Source: Bacteroidaceae bacterium
GTDB taxonomy: Bacteria > Bacteroidota > Bacteroidia > Bacteroidales > Bacteroidaceae
Assembly: GCA_017548225.1 (NCBI GenBank)
Contig: JAFYMV010000078.1
Location: 1 to 12,904, forward strand
Reading direction: 5' to 3'
DNA length: 12,904 nt
The notes below the pieces were generated by a model, which worked only from the letters and a program-made list of their open reading frames with translations, was not told the DNA's origin and did no database searches. The position numbers and the translations under genes are program-made. Shown here piece after piece: positions 7,539-12,904 of this stretch. Positions within the stretch are counted from its first letter, which is position 1, and every line of letters begins with the position of its first letter.

Positions 7539-8774
7539 TTACAGATCCTCCAAGTTATACTTTTCAATCTTTCGGTAGAGGGTACGCTCAGAGAAGCCCA
7601 ACTCTGCTGCTGCAGCCTTACGGCGTCCTTTATGGCGTATCAAAGCCTTTCGAATGAGCTCTCTCTCGGCATCTTCAATGGAAAGTGGCTCCTCGACATA
7701 TTCCTCGGTATCTTGATACTCAAAGTCATCCGATTCCTTTTGTGAGCGTATTGATATAGTAGCAGAAGGTGTAGTCTGCATACCATCCATGAGTGCCAAA
7801 TCTGAGCGTGAAGGATATGCCGTTGAACGCGGCACCTCTCCACCCATCAGAGCACTTACCTGACGCTTTAACTCTGTCATATCTTGACGCATATCGAAGA
7901 GTATCTGATACAGAATCTCGCGTTCACTCTCAAAGGTCTTTCCATGCGTAGTCTTAGTACCCGCCAACATCGGCAGATTACTCTTTACCTCAGGCAGATA
8001 ATCGCGTAGCACCTCTTCGGTAACCTCACGCTGACTTGAGAGCAATGTAATCTGCTCGGTGACATTCTTCAATTGGCGTATGTTACCCGGCCACGGATAA
8101 GCCATGAGTAGCCGCTTTGCGCCATCAGTAAGTTGCACGGAAGGCATAGTATAGCGTTCCGACACATCAGCAGCAAACTTACGGAACAACAATATTACAT
8201 CGTCAGGGCGTTCACGCAACGCAGGCACCTTGACGGGAATGGTATTGAGGCGATAGTAAAGATCTTCGCGAAAATCGCCACGAGCAATAGCCTCCACAAG
8301 ATTCACATTAGTAGCAGCAACAATACGCACATTAGTCTTCTCAACACGCGATGAGCCCACCTTGATGTATTCGCCCGACTCAAGCACACGCAATAGGCGT
8401 GCCTGGGTGGCAAGAGGCAACTCACCTATCTCGTCAAGAAAGATAGTACCATTGTTAGCTTCAGCAAAGTATCCATTGCGTTCATCGATAGCTCCCGTAA
8501 AAGCACCTTTGACATGGCCAAACAGTTCCGAATCGATAGTGCCTTCGGGGATAGCTCCGCAGTTGACCGCAATATACTTGTAGTGCTTGCGTGCACTGTT
8601 CTGATGAATTATCTGCGGGAAAAACTCTTTACCAACACCACTTTCGCCTGTCACCAGCACCGAAAGATCAGTAGGAGCCACCTGCATAGCTATATCGATG
8701 GCACGATTGAGTTCTTCAGCATTACCTACAATGCCAAATCGCAGTTTAATCTTCTGTATTTCCTTGCTATCCAT
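7539..8774 (-). CDS. Sigma-54-dependent transcription activator, AAA+ and Fis-type HTH, no sensor domain
   Basis: A 411-residue bacterial enhancer-binding protein that would use ATP to open promoters held by sigma-54 RNA polymerase. The AAA+ core fills residues 13-260: Walker A GESGVGKE (43-50), an intact sigma-54 contact loop GAFTGA (90-95), Walker B GTIFLDE (109-115), the arginine-finger region FREDLYYRL (168-176) and sensor II WPGNIRQL (228-235). A variable linker (265-360) includes a helical stretch, EREILYQILFDMRQDM. The C-terminal Fis-type HTH is at 366-411 (RRKAAAAELGFSERTLYRKI). There is no receiver, GAF or PAS domain before the core, so input must come by level of expression or a partner protein. 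The start MDSKEI at 8774 was chosen because any earlier start reads through the tRNA. It heads the operon with lptE, the TPR-like gene and secG. Confidence 0.93.
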   Translation of the reverse strand: MDSKEIQKIKLRFGIVGNAEELNRAIDIAMQVAPTDLSVLVTGESGVGKEFFPQIIHQNSARKHYKYIAVNCGAIPEGTIDSELFGHVKGAFTGAIDERNGYFAEANNGTIFLDEIGELPLATQARLLRVLESGEYIKVGSSRVEKTNVRIVAATNVNLVEAIARGDFREDLYYRLNTIPVKVPALRERPDDVILLFRKFAADVSERYTMPSVQLTDGAKRLLMAYPWPGNIRQLKNVTEQITLLSSQREVTEEVLRDYLPEVKSNLPMLAGTKTTHGKTFESEREILYQILFDMRQDMTELKRQVSALMGGEVPRSTAYPSRSDLALMDGMQTTPSATISIRSQKESDDFEYQDTEEYVEEPLSIEDAERELIRKALIRHKGRRKAAAAELGFSERTLYRKIEKYNLEDL

Positions 8775-8787
8775 AAGAATTTGAAAG

Positions 8788-8860
8788 AGCGGCAAACGGG
8801 GCTCGAACCCGCGACCCTCAGCTTGGGAAGCTGATGCTCTACCGACTGAGCTACTGCCGC
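8788..8860 (-). tRNA. trnG: tRNA-Gly, anticodon CCC
   Basis: The minus strand folds into a complete 73-base tRNA. The acceptor arm GCGGCAG pairs with TTGCCGC, with one G-U pair. The D arm is GCTC/GAGC, and the anticodon stem TCAGC/GCTGA holds the loop TTCCCAA. The T arm is GCGGG/CCCGT around TTCGAGC. The anticodon CCC reads GGG, so the tRNA carries glycine, and the discriminator base is U as usual for tRNA-Gly. CCA is not encoded and must be added afterwards. It lies about 25 bases after a strong promoter and only 13 bases before the sigma-54 activator gene, so both are probably on one primary transcript. Confidence 0.97.
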
Positions 8861-8884
8861 AACACATGCTTCACTTACGAAGCG

Positions 8885-8916
8885 CAAAGTTAGCCATATT
8901 TTCGGAATCACACAAA
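8885..8916 (-). promoter_or_regulatory. Bacteroidetes-type promoter for tRNA-Gly and the sigma-54/lptE/secG operon
   Basis: On the minus strand, TTTG (8916-8913) is followed after exactly 20 bases by TAACTTTG (8892-8885). Both elements and the spacing match the -33 TTTG / -7 TAnnTTTG consensus of Bacteroidetes primary promoters. Transcription would start near 8878-8880, about 18-20 bases before the tRNA. It is the best promoter in the window, and no other clear promoter lies between the tRNA and the activator gene. Confidence 0.85.
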
Positions 8917-8990
8917 CGGAATATAAATTCATCGCCATCCAAGCGAGGTAATAACGGCTTTTCTCATAAAAAATAATGGACAAAGCATGC

Positions 8991-9008
8991 GATATTCAAA
9001 AAAATATC
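8991..9008. promoter_or_regulatory. Candidate operator palindrome
   Basis: GATATT, six bases, AATATC form a perfect inverted repeat. It ends one base before the -7 box at 9010, so it fills the spacer of that promoter. A bound protein there would block transcription of the acidic-protein gene. The size suits a dimeric repressor, but A/T-rich 6-bp arms can also arise by chance. Confidence 0.3.
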
Positions 9009-9009
9009 C

Positions 9010-9017
9010 TACATTTG
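9010..9017 (+). promoter_or_regulatory. -7 promoter box for the acidic-protein gene
   Basis: TACATTTG matches TAnnTTTG exactly. No good -33 TTTG lies 19-21 bases upstream. Transcription from here would start near 9022-9025 and give a leader of about 85 bases before the ATG at 9108, which is long for this window. It is divergent from the tRNA promoter at 8885-8916. Confidence 0.55.
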
Positions 9018-9033
9018 CTTTTCGAAACTGCGA

Positions 9034-9093
9034 AGAGAAATTGCACTCGACGGAAATAAAATCCACTTTTATTCACGCTTCTGCACTTTCTCT
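9034..9093 (+). promoter_or_regulatory. Nested inverted repeats in the leader of the acidic-protein gene
   Basis: The outer arms AGAGAAATTGCA (9034-9045) and TGCACTTTCTCT (9082-9093) pair at 11 of 12 positions. Inside them AATAAAA (9055-9061) and TTTTATT (9067-9073) form a second 7-bp stem with a five-base loop. The structure ends 14 bases before the ATG and covers most of the predicted leader. It has no T tract, so it is not a terminator. It could affect translation or message stability; no known riboswitch class is recognised. Confidence 0.4.
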
Positions 9094-9107
9094 GCCCAAC
9101 TATAACA

Positions 9108-9563
9108 ATGAGCACTATGAATTTGACACCCTCATCAGCCGCTTCACTTGGCGAAGCATTCCGTAAGATAGTAGAATTATATACTGGCGAAGAAGACCAA
9201 TTATTATCTACAGACTTTTATTTCCAGCCCCTCCGCGAGAGTGGCAAGTTGGCCGTATTTAACGACAACGATGAAGAGATCGCCAATGTCACTATCCCCG
9301 AATGGAAGGACTATGCATACGACATCTTCTATGATGAAGTTACTGCCGACATCACAACTGCGATGGAGGCCGCCAACACCAATGGCGATTTGGAGCGATT
9401 AGCCGTATGGATGCCTTATTCATTCGTTCTTGTTGACGAAGAGCGTGAGACCATTGCAGACTTGCTTTTGGTTGACGACGACACAATGCTCGTAAAAAAA
9501 GGCCTCATGGTAGGTCTCAGCGAAGAACTCAACAAATTCATTGAAGATTTGCTCAACGATTAA
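9108..9563 (+). CDS. Acidic conserved-looking hypothetical protein (151 aa)
   Basis: I do not recognise a named family, though I recall similar acidic proteins of this size in other Bacteroidales. It has about 33 Asp/Glu against 10 Lys/Arg, giving a very low expected pI. There is no signal peptide and no membrane segment, so it should be cytoplasmic. Notable stretches are the acidic clusters NDNDEE (53-58) and VDDD near residue 125, an aromatic middle (PEWKDYAYDIFYDE), and a core that looks beta-alpha (YSFVLVDEERETIADLLLVDDD). It ends in an acidic helix, LNKFIEDLLND. Starts at 9108 or 9117 are both possible, and the first is kept. It is a single-gene unit with its own -7 box, structured leader and strong terminator. 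No function can be inferred from its neighbours. Confidence 0.88.
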   Translation: MSTMNLTPSSAASLGEAFRKIVELYTGEEDQLLSTDFYFQPLRESGKLAVFNDNDEEIANVTIPEWKDYAYDIFYDEVTADITTAMEAANTNGDLERLAVWMPYSFVLVDEERETIADLLLVDDDTMLVKKGLMVGLSEELNKFIEDLLND

Positions 9564-9590
9564 AGCCTATTTCTCTATCCTTACATACAC

Positions 9591-9629
9591 AAAGAGAGTC
9601 CCACTTGCGTGAGACTCTCTTTCTTTTTT
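9591..9629 (+). terminator. Strong intrinsic terminator, possibly two-way
   Basis: AAAGAGAGTC (9591-9600) and GACTCTCTTT (9613-9622) pair over 10 bp, and the stem continues as CAC/GTG after one mismatch around a four-base loop TTGC. The plus-strand tail CTTTTTT follows. The stem ends in three T on the minus strand as well, and the convergent nagB-like gene stops at 9639, so it may end both transcripts. Confidence 0.85.
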
Positions 9630-9638
9630 ATACCTATT

Positions 9639-11558
9639 TTATATCATGCGCACGAATACCTCGATGGCCTGATATTCAGCCATACCTAGTTTGTCATATT
9701 GGCGAGCTGTATTTTGTGTACGATCTTCGGCACGCTGCCAGAACTCGCGATGGTCTTCACCAGGGAAGGGTACAATATCCTTTTGTGAAAGGTGACGGAA
9801 GATGGCATGACGCTTCTTGATCAGCTCATCTGGGCTCAAAGGCACAGCCATATCCACCATGCCGAGGTCCCACTCCTGCCATGCACCGCGATAGAGCCAG
9901 ATGTGACACTCCTTGGCCCAATCATCGTTCTGTACAATTTCCCAAGCACCAAGCACAGCCTCGATACACACACGGTGTGTTCCATGAGGGTCGGTCAGGT
10001 CACCCGCAGCGTAAATCTGGTGCGGCTTAATTTCGCGGAGCAACTTAACTACAATATTGATATCCGCTTCACCAAGTTCACCCTTCTTGATACCACCCGT
10101 CTCATAGAACGGGAGATTGAGGAAATGCGCGTTAGTCTCATCATTAAGGCCAAATGAACGCACTGCTGCTTTGGCTTCAGCGCGACGGATAGCCCCCTTA
10201 AGGTTAAGCAATGCACGCGGTTCGGGCTCTCCCTCCACCTTATTAGCTATAATTTGGCGTACCTCATCGTAGCGGTCCTCCAAGCCTATTTCGCGTGCGG
10301 TATCCATGTGTTGTACCACCACATCATCATACACCGCCACATTGCCCGAAGTCTCGTAAGCCACATGCACATCATGTCCCTGTTCCACGAGACGGATAAA
10401 GGTACCGCCCATAGAGATAACATCATCATCGGGGTGCGGAGAGAAGATGAGTACACGCTTGGGGAAGGGATTAGAGGGAACAGGACGAGTAGCATCATCG
10501 CAATTGGGTTTACCACCTGGCCAGCCCGAAATGGTATGCTGCATATCGTTGAATACCTCAATATTCACTTGATCATAAGACTTACCCAAGCTATCGAGCA
10601 TGTCAGCAAGCGAGTTCTTCATATAGTCCTGATAAGTCAGTTTGAGAATCGGCTTCTCCACCTTACCGCAGAGCCATATCACAGCCTTGCGCACCAATTT
10701 CTTGGTCCACTCGCATTGTCCTACAGTCCAAGGAGCCTCACAGCGTGTGAGTTTCTCGCCTGCGATTTCATCCACAACGACCTCAATATCGGCATGATCT
10801 TGCAAGAGGCTTGCAGGCACCATTTCAGTAGCCTCACCCTCAACGACCTTCTTGATAACATCAGCCTTATGCTCTCCCCATGCCATCACAACTATTTTCT
10901 TGGCTTTGAGAATAGTGCCAATACCCATAGTGATAGCCATCGTAGGAATCTCACTTTTCGAGAACGAGCCAGCCTGTACCTTGCGCGAGTTGAGACTGAG
11001 CTGCACAAGGCGTGTGCGCGACTTCTCATACGAGCCCGGCTCATTGAAACCGAGCTGACCTTGCTCACCCATACCGATGACCATAAAATCAACTTTGCCG
11101 GCAATCTTATCATAAGCCTTGCAACTCTCTGTCACAGCCTCAACTGGCGCTGTAGCATCAGGGATATGCACATTAGCCTCATCAATATCGATATGATTGA
11201 GCAGTTCCTCGCGGATGCGATAGTTGCGGCTCTGCTTGTGATCGGGAGCAATAGGATAAAACTCATCGAGCGTCACCACAGCCACATTTTTAAAACTTAC
11301 CTTACCCTCCTCATAGCGCTTCACCAACTCACGGTAAAGTCCAAGAGGGGTTTTACCTGTAGTCAAGCCCAAGAGGAAAGGTTCCGCACCACTATAGGCA
11401 TTGATAGCAGCCACTATCTGGTCAGCCACATACTGCACACCGGCATATTCTGTTTCAAAAACCTCTGTTGGAACCTTTTCGTAGCGACAATAGATGTCGC
11501 GTGGAACACCAGTGGTAATCAAACCACCATCTTTTGGTAATGTGTACTTACTTTTCAT
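9639..11558 (-). CDS. nagB: NagB-like sugar-phosphate isomerase/deaminase fused to a PIG-L (LmbE) deacetylase domain
   Basis: A 639-residue two-domain cytoplasmic protein, usually annotated as glucosamine-6-phosphate deaminase. The N-terminal part (about 30-290) is NagB-like: LTTGKTP (65-71, phosphate loop), TLDEFY (96-101, with the catalytic Asp98) and FNEPGS (171-176, with Glu173). The classical loop GVDGHIAF reads GEQGQLGF here, so the catalytic Asp and His of E. coli NagB are Gln166 and Gln168. The C-terminal part (about 367-600) is a PIG-L/LmbE zinc-dependent N-deacetylase, with SPHPDDD (373-379) and DPHGTH (523-528) supplying the expected metal ligands. Long NagB-PIG-L proteins are, to my knowledge, a Bacteroidetes type. 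The deacetylase half looks intact and may be the main activity. A -7 box at 11601-11608 gives it its own promoter downstream of nagA. Confidence 0.92.
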   Translation of the reverse strand: MKSKYTLPKDGGLITTGVPRDIYCRYEKVPTEVFETEYAGVQYVADQIVAAINAYSGAEPFLLGLTTGKTPLGLYRELVKRYEEGKVSFKNVAVVTLDEFYPIAPDHKQSRNYRIREELLNHIDIDEANVHIPDATAPVEAVTESCKAYDKIAGKVDFMVIGMGEQGQLGFNEPGSYEKSRTRLVQLSLNSRKVQAGSFSKSEIPTMAITMGIGTILKAKKIVVMAWGEHKADVIKKVVEGEATEMVPASLLQDHADIEVVVDEIAGEKLTRCEAPWTVGQCEWTKKLVRKAVIWLCGKVEKPILKLTYQDYMKNSLADMLDSLGKSYDQVNIEVFNDMQHTISGWPGGKPNCDDATRPVPSNPFPKRVLIFSPHPDDDVISMGGTFIRLVEQGHDVHVAYETSGNVAVYDDVVVQHMDTAREIGLEDRYDEVRQIIANKVEGEPEPRALLNLKGAIRRAEAKAAVRSFGLNDETNAHFLNLPFYETGGIKKGELGEADINIVVKLLREIKPHQIYAAGDLTDPHGTHRVCIEAVLGAWEIVQNDDWAKECHIWLYRGAWQEWDLGMVDMAVPLSPDELIKKRHAIFRHLSQKDIVPFPGEDHREFWQRAEDRTQNTARQYDKLGMAEYQAIEVFVRMI

Positions 11559-11600
11559 AGGAGTATTATATTTTTAAATGGTTGTTTAGCTTTTCGACTT

Positions 11601-11608
11601 CAAAATTA
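11601..11608 (-). promoter_or_regulatory. -7 promoter box for the NagB-PIG-L gene
   Basis: On the minus strand TAATTTTG matches TAnnTTTG exactly, 42 bases before the ATG at 11558. No clear TTTG -33 element is present at the right distance. An A/T-rich inverted repeat, GAAAAAG (11609-11615) and CTTTTTC (11634-11640), lies directly upstream and could be an operator, though it is low in complexity. Confidence 0.5.
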
Positions 11609-11693
11609 GAAAAAGGCTTTGAGAAAACCTTAACTTTTTCTCTATTTTTTAAATAGGTATATTCTATCCACTCATAGCCATTGGCAATAATGC

Positions 11694-11732
11694 AAAGCGC
11701 CCCAGAAAGCAGAACACTTTCTGGGGCGTTTT
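11694..11732 (-). terminator. Long terminator-like hairpin between nagA and the NagB-PIG-L gene
   Basis: CGCCCCAGAAAG (11698-11709) and CTTTCTGGGGCG (11717-11728) make a perfect 12-bp stem with a seven-base loop. A G-U pair and AAA/TTT extend it on each side. It lies 24 bases past the nagA stop. On the minus strand the tail is CTTTGCATTA, only modestly T-rich. On the plus strand it is TTTTGTTG, but no plus-strand gene ends here, so nagA is the likely client. It may be partly read through. Confidence 0.75.
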
Positions 11733-11755
11733 GTTGAGTATTAACCTATATTTTA

Positions 11756-12904
11756 TTAGATGCTATATGTACCTTCAACGAGCTTACCCATTGACCATAC
11801 ACCACGAACTTTCAAATTATCGTCGAGTACCACAATATCGGCATCCTTATCCTTCTCAAGCGAGCCCTTACGATCATACACATTCATAATCTTGGCGGGA
11901 GTTTCTGAAGCCATGCGCACTGCGTCCTCCAAAGGAATATCCGCTTTCTGCACCAAAGTCTGAATCAAGCGGTCCATAGTAGCGATAGAGCCAGCCAATG
12001 CACTGCGGTCAGAGAGCTTGCACACACCATCCTCAATGATTACGCGGGGGTCGAAAGCCACTTGGCTATCGCTAGCAGCGCAAGCAAGTGCGTCAGTGAT
12101 GACACATGCGCGCTCTACACCTTTGGTGTGATGCACCAGGCGTAAGATAGTAGCAGGCACATGTACACCGTCAGCAACCACCTCTACAGTCATATCCTCG
12201 TGCAAGTAGATACTCTCTACAGTACCCTCGTACTTGTACTCGCGACGCTTGTGGAAACCAGGCATTGCGTTGTAGAAGTGTGTAGCGTGAGTATAACCGC
12301 TCTTGCGTGCTGCATGGATATCATCATATTCAGCCTGTGTGTGAGCCACTGAAGCCAAGATACCCTTTTCGGTGATGTACTTACCGAACTGCATTGCTCC
12401 GGGGAGTTCGGGTGCAGCATCCCAACGCTTGATACAATCCCACTTCTCTACCAAAGGAATATACTCTGCGGGATCAGGATTCTTGATATTCTCGGGAATC
12501 TGACCACCGGCCATAGCCAAGTTCAAGTAGTGTCCCTCGAGGTGAAGACCCAAGATGGGGCTATCGGGCTCCTTCATCAACTTTGTACACACCTCAGCAG
12601 CAGCCTCAATCATAGGCACTGTTGATGATGACAATGTGGGGAAGATACTTGTAGTACCATGCTTCATATGCGCAGCCACAGCACCACGGAAGGCCTCTTC
12701 AGTACCCTCCATAAAGTCATAGCCACCACCGCCATGCACATGGATGTCAATACCGCCAGGGACAACATACATACCCTTTGCGTCAATCACTTCTGCGCCA
12801 ACCACTGCGAGGTCACAATCGGTCACCGCTAAAATCTTGCTATCACGGATGATTACAGAGCCATCCTTGAGCCAACCCTTCGGAGTGAGGATTTTGGCAT
12901 TGAT
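11756..12904 (-). CDS. nagA: N-acetylglucosamine-6-phosphate deacetylase, N-terminus cut by the window edge
   Basis: NagA removes acetate from N-acetylglucosamine 6-phosphate to give glucosamine 6-phosphate in the cytoplasm. The frame is open to the last base of the window (I-N-A-K-I-L-T-P-K-G...), so the GTG at 12826 is internal and only a few N-terminal residues are missing; 382 residues are visible. The amidohydrolase motifs are all present: GGIDIHVHGGGG (H-x-H), HLEGHYLN (metal-binding Glu), SVAHTQAEYDD (His), ATHFYNAM (His), VADGVHVP (His) and VITDALAC (catalytic Asp). The usual EGP after the glutamate reads EGH, which I recall as common in this phylum. It is transcribed towards the NagB-PIG-L gene, but a 197-base gap with a long hairpin and a new promoter box separates them. 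Confidence 0.95.
   Translation of the reverse strand: MNAKILTPKGWLKDGSVIIRDSKILAVTDCDLAVVGAEVIDAKGMYVVPGGIDIHVHGGGGYDFMEGTEEAFRGAVAAHMKHGTTSIFPTLSSSTVPMIEAAAEVCTKLMKEPDSPILGLHLEGHYLNLAMAGGQIPENIKNPDPAEYIPLVEKWDCIKRWDAAPELPGAMQFGKYITEKGILASVAHTQAEYDDIHAARKSGYTHATHFYNAMPGFHKRREYKYEGTVESIYLHEDMTVEVVADGVHVPATILRLVHHTKGVERACVITDALACAASDSQVAFDPRVIIEDGVCKLSDRSALAGSIATMDRLIQTLVQKADIPLEDAVRMASETPAKIMNVYDRKGSLEKDKDADIVVLDDNLKVRGVWSMGKLVEGTYSI

Noticed and set aside
7535..7567. A longer start for lptE at 7567
   Set aside because: It would put 11 polar and charged residues before a complete lipoprotein signal peptide and overlap the activator gene by 29 bases; the start at 7534 fits the spacing of the operon.
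10254..11540. A 428-codon open frame on the plus strand, antisense to the NagB-PIG-L gene
   Set aside because: Its product shows no domain or plausible composition (rich in His, Ile, Leu and Ser), and the minus-strand frame carries clear NagB and PIG-L motifs over the same bases. It is a shadow caused by codon choice.
12824..12826. GTG as the start of nagA
   Set aside because: Upstream codons in the same frame (INAKILTPKG) look like the usual N-terminal strand of NagA, so the gene continues beyond 12904.
1..12904. Mobile elements, CRISPR arrays, defence or toxin-antitoxin genes
   Set aside because: No transposase, integrase, spaced direct repeats or defence-type domains were seen; the genes are mostly housekeeping and envelope functions on tightly packed operons.

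Overview
The window looks like core chromosome from a member of the Bacteroidales (Bacteroides/Prevotella-like). The evidence is a Porin_10-type outer-membrane protein, a DUF4468-type secreted protein, a NagB-PIG-L fusion next to NagA, TAnnTTTG (-7) promoter boxes of the Bacteroidetes sigma-ABfr type, and no clear Shine-Dalgarno sequences. I see no transposase, integrase, phage gene, CRISPR array or toxin-antitoxin pair. Gene families are assigned from motifs and memory; no database search was possible.

Layout on the plus strand, 1-5714: the 3' part of a DnaQ-fold exonuclease overlaps coaBC by 4 bases (coenzyme A synthesis). A promoter then leads into a three-gene envelope cluster: a DUF4468-like secreted protein, a 56-residue two-helix membrane protein, and a putative porin. 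A stand-alone Gfo/Idh/MocA oxidoreductase follows and ends at a terminator hairpin facing the terminator of the opposing operon.

Minus strand, 8916 down to 5881: one well-formed promoter (TTTG, 20 bases, TAACTTTG) precedes tRNA-Gly(CCC). Only 13 bases after the tRNA begins a tightly packed operon: a sigma-54 activator (AAA+ with Fis-type HTH, no sensor domain), the LPS-transport lipoprotein lptE, a TPR-like protein, and secG. Gaps inside this operon are 3-6 bases. It joins envelope assembly and protein export to a transcription activator.

Plus strand, 8991-9629: an 18-base palindrome, a -7 box and a leader with nested inverted repeats precede a very acidic 151-residue protein of unknown function, which ends at a strong, probably two-way terminator.

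Minus strand, 12904 down to 9639: nagA (its first few codons lie beyond the window edge), a long terminator-like hairpin, then a separately promoted 639-residue NagB-PIG-L fusion. Together they point to amino-sugar handling. The NagB half has lost two catalytic residues of classical glucosamine-6-phosphate deaminase, and CoaBC has replaced two residues of the classical decarboxylase site. These two substitutions, the tRNA-led operon and the structured leader at 9034-9093 are the most interesting observations. I found no convincing evidence of a wholly new multi-gene system.
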